Part shown: piece after piece, positions 61,047-64,000 of the stretch | Layout: each line of letters starts with the position of its first letter | Position numbering within the stretch: position 1 is the stretch's first letter | Origin: an uncultured Lachnoclostridium sp. | GTDB taxonomy: Bacteria; Bacillota; Clostridia; Lachnospirales; Lachnospiraceae | Length of the DNA stretch: 64,000 bases | Assembly: GCA_946415315.1 (NCBI GenBank) | Contig: CAMKRZ010000004.1 | Span: forward strand, 124,001-188,000 | Direction: 5' to 3' | Program-made: the position numbers and the translations under genes | The notes under the pieces: model-generated | What the model saw: only the letters and a program-made list of their open reading frames with translations | Databases searched by the model: none | Told to the model about the DNA's origin: nothing

Positions 61047-61830
61047 GATTTATGATCAGGAAAATGACCTGTCGATTGGCGTATTGCTTTACTACGAGAA
61101 GGAAAAAAGCTTTGTCATCGAGCTTGCACCGGATCTTGACGAGTGGACTGCACCACTTCTTTTGACGGCGCTGGTCAAGCGCGGCGTGTACACGATCCCC
61201 CGGGACATCAGCCTCCTTTGGGTAAAAGGACGCGTAGTTCCGAGCGAGCGACAGAACATTCAGTCGATCCTGTCAGCACATAAGCTGAAAGAGTACGACG
61301 AGATGAAACTGCTGGAGATTACCGGGGGGCGATGTCCGCAGGACAGTATGATCATCCGCAAGATCGACGCTCTGCCGGGATACGTAACAGAGCGCCGAAA
61401 GAAGAACCTGACGGACTGTCTGGTGTCAGAGCACGGCTATTGGATCTGCTTTTTCGCGGACGATACTGTCCGAAAAGTAAGTTTCTTAAAACTTTGGGAC
61501 AACGAAGAACTGCAGATCCCGGACAATCCGGAGCTGCTTCGCTCCGCCAAGGTCGGGACGGACGGCTATTGTGTGACGCTCGATGACGCCTATGATATTC
61601 CGGCGTCAGTGCTGTACGAGACCGGAACCCTGATCCCGCTGCGGCCGGATGACTTTACTTCTTACGTCACGAACAATGCGCTCGATACCTCGCAGAGCTG
61701 TGAGTTGCTTGAGTGCTCGCGGCAGAATCTGTCCTACCTGATCAAACAGGGCCAACTTCAGCCGATCCGTGAGGAAGTGAAGGGCAGCTTGTTCCGCAAG
61801 GGGGATATTTTGCGGAAAATGCAGGACTGA
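61033..61830 (+). CDS. Partner of the HipA-like protein, C-terminal HTH
   Basis: The protein has 265 residues. The N-terminal part (residues ~1-110) has no family I recognise. Residues ~115-185 resemble a DUF2442-type region (TVRKVSFLKLWDNEELQIPDNPELL cut). The C-terminal ~50 residues look like a MerR/excisionase-type HTH: SCELLECSRQNLSYLIKQGQLQPI...LFRKGDILR. It overlaps the kinase gene, so translation is coupled. It may be the DNA-binding partner or antitoxin that binds the two TTGACG palindromes. ATG 61033 has GGAGAG upstream. Confidence 0.75.
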   Translation: MKTYEIYDQENDLSIGVLLYYEKEKSFVIELAPDLDEWTAPLLLTALVKRGVYTIPRDISLLWVKGRVVPSERQNIQSILSAHKLKEYDEMKLLEITGGRCPQDSMIIRKIDALPGYVTERRKKNLTDCLVSEHGYWICFFADDTVRKVSFLKLWDNEELQIPDNPELLRSAKVGTDGYCVTLDDAYDIPASVLYETGTLIPLRPDDFTSYVTNNALDTSQSCELLECSRQNLSYLIKQGQLQPIREEVKGSLFRKGDILRKMQD

Positions 61831-61852
61831 CCCGGCGAACAGGAAGTCGGAA

Positions 61853-61881
61853 TTGTTTTTCTCTGGAAAATGTGCTATACT
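61853..61881 (+). promoter_or_regulatory. Promoter of the ZIP transporter gene
   Basis: TTGTTT, a 17-bp spacer and TATACT. A GGAAAATG word (61865) lies in the spacer. Confidence 0.7.
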
Positions 61882-61887
61882 TCAGAT

Positions 61888-61905
61888 GGTTAGCGCAGAC
61901 TAACC
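61888..61905 (+). promoter_or_regulatory. Inverted repeat like a DtxR/MntR-family operator
   Basis: GGTTAG-CGCAGA-CTAACC begins seven bases after the -10, covering the transcription start. DtxR-type boxes have GGTTAG/CTAACC half-sites, and the gene encodes a metal importer, so metal-dependent repression is plausible. Confidence 0.55.
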
Positions 61906-61923
61906 GGAAAGAAGGCGGCGACT

Positions 61924-62709
61924 ATGTGGAGTAAGGATGTCATTCTCGGATTGCTGATCCCGTTCGCGGGCACCGCGGGCGGTGCGGCCTGTGTGTTCTT
62001 TATGCGCGGGCAGTTGAACGAAAAGGTACAGCGCGCGCTGAGCGGTTTCGCTGCCGGCGTGATGGTGGCAGCATCCATCTGGAGCCTTCTGATCCCGGCG
62101 ATGGAGCAGGCGTCAGGCAAGGGGCGCTGGGCGTTTGTGCCTGCGGTTATCGGTTTCTGGTGCGGCGTATTGCTTCTGTTGTTTCTCGACTCGGTCATCC
62201 CGCATTTGCATGTGGACAGCGATAAGCCCGAGGGTCTTCACAGCAACTTTGCCAAGACGACGATGATGGTGTTGGCGGTGACACTTCACAACATCCCCGA
62301 GGGCATGGCAGTCGGCGTTGTCTACGCGGGTTTCCTCGCGGACAATGCGGAGATCACGATCGGTGCGGCGCTTGCGCTGTCGATCGGTATCGCGATCCAG
62401 AATTTTCCGGAGGGTGCGATCATCTCGATGCCCCTGCACGCGAACGGAAAGAGCCGCCTTGCGGCGTTCCGCGACGGTGCTTTGTCCGGTGCGGTGGAGC
62501 CGATCTTCGGAGCTTTGACAATTCTTGCGGCAGCACTGCTGGTGCCGACGATGCCTTACCTTCTGAGCTTCGCGGCCGGCGCGATGATGTATGTCGTGGT
62601 GGAGGAACTGGTGCCGGAGATGTCAGCAGGCGAGCATACGAACATCGGCGTATTAATGTTTTCCGTCGGATTCACATTGATGATGGCTTTGGACGTGGCG
62701 CTCGGGTGA
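61924..62709 (+). CDS. zupT: ZIP-family divalent metal transporter
   Basis: The protein has 261 residues and eight membrane helices. Helix IV has VTLHNIPEGMAVG and helix V has AIQNFPEGAIISMPL, the His/Glu metal-binding signatures of ZIP/ZupT. A His-containing loop (PHLHVDSDKPEGLHSN) lies between helices III and IV. It should import Zn, Fe or Mn across the cytoplasmic membrane. A DtxR-like palindrome overlaps the start of transcription. The RBS (AAGAAGG) is weak. Confidence 0.92.
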   Translation: MWSKDVILGLLIPFAGTAGGAACVFFMRGQLNEKVQRALSGFAAGVMVAASIWSLLIPAMEQASGKGRWAFVPAVIGFWCGVLLLLFLDSVIPHLHVDSDKPEGLHSNFAKTTMMVLAVTLHNIPEGMAVGVVYAGFLADNAEITIGAALALSIGIAIQNFPEGAIISMPLHANGKSRLAAFRDGALSGAVEPIFGALTILAAALLVPTMPYLLSFAAGAMMYVVVEELVPEMSAGEHTNIGVLMFSVGFTLMMALDVALG

Positions 62710-62727
62710 GACGCATTTTACGAATAA

Positions 62728-62776
62728 CAAAAAAACAGGGAAATGCTGACGGATGATCAGTATTTCCCTGTTCTTC
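62728..62776. terminator. Bidirectional terminator between convergent genes
   Basis: Stem CAGGGAAATGCTGA / TCAGTATTTCCCTG with an A7 run on the left and TTCTTC on the right. Confidence 0.85.
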
Positions 62777-62834
62777 ATAGGTCGCTTTTTTTGAGAAACG
62801 CCGATTGAACAGGCGCTTTTTTAGAATGCTCCAA

Positions 62835-63374
62835 TTATTCCGTACGAATTTCCTGCTCAGGCAGTGGTATATTCAGAATGCCGCGTTCCTCCATGGGATC
62901 GATCGTGCAATCGCAAACGAATTCTGACCCGTTATAGAGCCGGATGAACGCTTCGGATACTTTTTCCTTCGAAAGTGCCAGATGCCGAAGTGACTTATCG
63001 ACAGGGGTTCGCTCTCCCAGTCGTTCCTTATCTGCCCAAAACTCATAATCAGTGATTTCTATCGGAAAATCCTCAGGGATGTAAACGGACAATTCGAACA
63101 TTTCCCTTTGTATAATAGAATTTATCGTGTAGAGAGGAGTGTCATTCTCTGCCCCGATCACAGGGATGGATTCGGTTGGCGTTTCGGCAACCGGGACTGT
63201 CGGCGTTTTGCTGACAGTCGGGGTCGGATTCTCAACCTCCGGGGTGTTTGTGAGGAAGCTCAAATCGCTCTCGGTATCCGTGGTTTGCTTCTTGCCGCAG
63301 CCCGCAAGGCACAGGCATATCGCCAGCGCAGTAACGAGAAGTATCGTTCGTCTTATGAAAGCGTATTCCGGCAT
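62835..63374 (-). CDS. Small lipoprotein of unknown function
   Basis: The protein has 179 residues. The lipobox is CLCLAGC, followed by a Thr/Pro-rich linker (NPTPTVSKTPTVPV) and a C-terminal ~90-residue domain (MFELSVYIPEDFPIEITDYEFW cut, LYNGSEFVCDCTIDPMEERGIL cut). No family is recognised. Its start lies inside the end of the antiporter gene (22-bp overlap), with GGAG in front, so it is probably translated from the same mRNA. Confidence 0.8.
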   Translation of the reverse strand: MPEYAFIRRTILLVTALAICLCLAGCGKKQTTDTESDLSFLTNTPEVENPTPTVSKTPTVPVAETPTESIPVIGAENDTPLYTINSIIQREMFELSVYIPEDFPIEITDYEFWADKERLGERTPVDKSLRHLALSKEKVSEAFIRLYNGSEFVCDCTIDPMEERGILNIPLPEQEIRTE

Positions 63375-64000
63375 TCGTTTTCTCCATTCTTGCCACCGAC
63401 AATCGCAGCAGGCGCAGCCATGTTTTCCGAAGCGACCGTTTCTGCAGTGGTTGCATCATCCGAATCGGTGTCTTCGTCCTCCGAAGCAATTGATTCTGCA
63501 GCATCAGCCTCGCACTCCTCGTCCTTCCACTTGTTGAAGCACAGCTTGAGGGTGATCGGAGTGACGATTGAGGAGACGATGATCAGCAGGATGACGGCCG
63601 TGAAGTAGTCCGACGTCATCAGGCCGACCTTAAGGCCCTTCTGGGAGATGATCAGCGCGACCTCGCCTCGCGTCATCATGCCGCAGCCGATCTTAAGCGC
63701 CTCATTGTTCTTGAACTTGCACATCTTAGCCATCGCGCCGCAGCCGATGACCTTCGTGACCATCGCGACGATGACGAACAAAATCGAGAAGACAAGAAGG
63801 CTTACGCTCATCGTGTCGATCGAGGTCTTGATACCGATCGAGGCGAAAAATACAGGGCCGAAGAGCATGTAGGAGTTGATGTCCATCTTCTCAGCTATGT
63901 ATTTCGAGTCGCGGATGTTGCACAGGATGATGCCGGCCACAAACGCGCCCGTGATGTCCGCGATGCCGAAGAATTTTTCGGCGGAATACGCGATCAGAAG
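63353..64000 (-). CDS. Kef-type (CPA2) cation:proton antiporter, 5' part outside the window
   Basis: The C-terminal 215 residues are visible; the frame is open at the right edge. ITGAFVAGIIL, YMLFGPVFFASIGIKTSI, GCGMMTRGEVALIISQKGL and IVSSIVTPITLKL are hallmarks of the CPA2/KefB sodium or potassium/proton exchangers. The tail is acidic (ESIASEDEDTDSDDATTAETVASE cut) without a TrkA-N domain. It exchanges cations for protons at the membrane. The lipoprotein gene overlaps its end. Confidence 0.9.
   Translation of the reverse strand, partial: LLIAYSAEKFFGIADITGAFVAGIILCNIRDSKYIAEKMDINSYMLFGPVFFASIGIKTSIDTMSVSLLVFSILFVIVAMVTKVIGCGAMAKMCKFKNNEALKIGCGMMTRGEVALIISQKGLKVGLMTSDYFTAVILLIIVSSIVTPITLKLCFNKWKDEECEADAAESIASEDEDTDSDDATTAETVASENMAAPAAIVGGKNGENECRNTLS

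Larger units (their letters stand above)
741..61872. repeat. Dispersed octamer GGAAAATG, at least 48 copies
   Basis: Forward copies start at 741, 1604, 2117, 2715, 6478, 8175, 9101, 11812, 13886, 14575, 15335, 18722, 20057, 24899, 27946, 29245, 29626, 33159, 36260, 37308, 41056, 49855, 51630, 52940, 54695, 56756, 58859, 61059, 61814 and 61865. Reverse copies (CATTTTCC) start at 1391, 11919, 18802, 20488, 24190, 31524, 36278, 37338, 37588, 40301, 40918, 41467, 41974, 43182, 43763, 47750, 51357 and 56636. They were found by reading, so some may be missed. About 1.5 copies are expected from base composition. See the matching finding. Confidence 0.85.

Overview
The window looks like a chromosome segment of a GC-rich (about 56-57% by eye) Gram-positive anaerobe of the class Clostridia, most likely a fibre-degrading member of the Lachnospiraceae. 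The grounds are purine-rich AGGAGG-type ribosome binding sites almost everywhere, sigma-A promoters, a tyrosine T-box, small Clostridia-type families (DUF6472 and DUF4250), a class A PBP, GH94, circularly permuted GH3 and GH10 enzymes, and many lipoproteins with Thr-Pro linkers. There are no rRNA or tRNA genes, no CRISPR array, no transposase and no prophage genes that I can see.

Layout. 1-8.1 kb: the end of a TPR protein, a membrane glycosyltransferase-like protein, a Gly/Asn-repeat surface protein, a DUF6472 protein, a class A penicillin-binding protein, a YigZ protein and a DUF4250 protein. 8.3-17.5 kb: an envelope and secretion block with a putative glycoside hydrolase, a lipoprotein with an HExxH motif, small membrane proteins (including a 58-residue one), a nucleoside permease-family protein and two anchored proteins of unknown function. 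17.7-24.3 kb: an XRE regulator followed by a TldD/TldE-type protease pair, an acyltransferase and a CapA-like protein. 24.4-30.1 kb: acetolactate synthase, then serC-serA and an AAA+ ATPase. 30.2-38.6 kb: a 1454-residue secreted LRR/Ig-repeat protein and a three-gene two-component system (7TM kinase-like sensor, second kinase, LuxR-type regulator). 38.6-43.1 kb: an ABC-permease-like protein, tyrS with its T-box and a GH25 lysozyme. 43.2-53.7 kb: cellobiose phosphorylase, a repeat-rich intergenic element, a Crp/Fnr regulator, an MTA/SAH nucleosidase-like protein, an MntP-like pump, a permuted GH3 and a GH10 xylanase. 53.9-64 kb: two transglutaminase lipoproteins, an iron alcohol dehydrogenase, a HipA-like kinase/HTH pair, a ZIP transporter, a lipoprotein and a Kef-type antiporter that runs off the window.

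How it fits together. GH10 (xylo-oligosaccharides), GH3 (beta-glycosides) and GH94 (cellobiose phosphorolysis) carry no signal peptides, so they look like a cytoplasmic oligosaccharide-use set. The two-component system and the large surface protein share an identical 21-bp box at the same distance from a TATAAT element, which suggests one regulon. The three big lipoproteins at 10, 54 and 56 kb look like one family: a common N-terminal half is joined to either an HExxH or a transglutaminase C-terminal half.

The most unusual signal is not a gene. The octamer GGAAAATG occurs at least 48 times on both strands, in coding and non-coding DNA and in all three codon phases, where about 1.5 copies are expected from base composition. 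It behaves like a genome-wide signal word. A second candidate is the nested inverted-repeat element at 45.98-46.31 kb.
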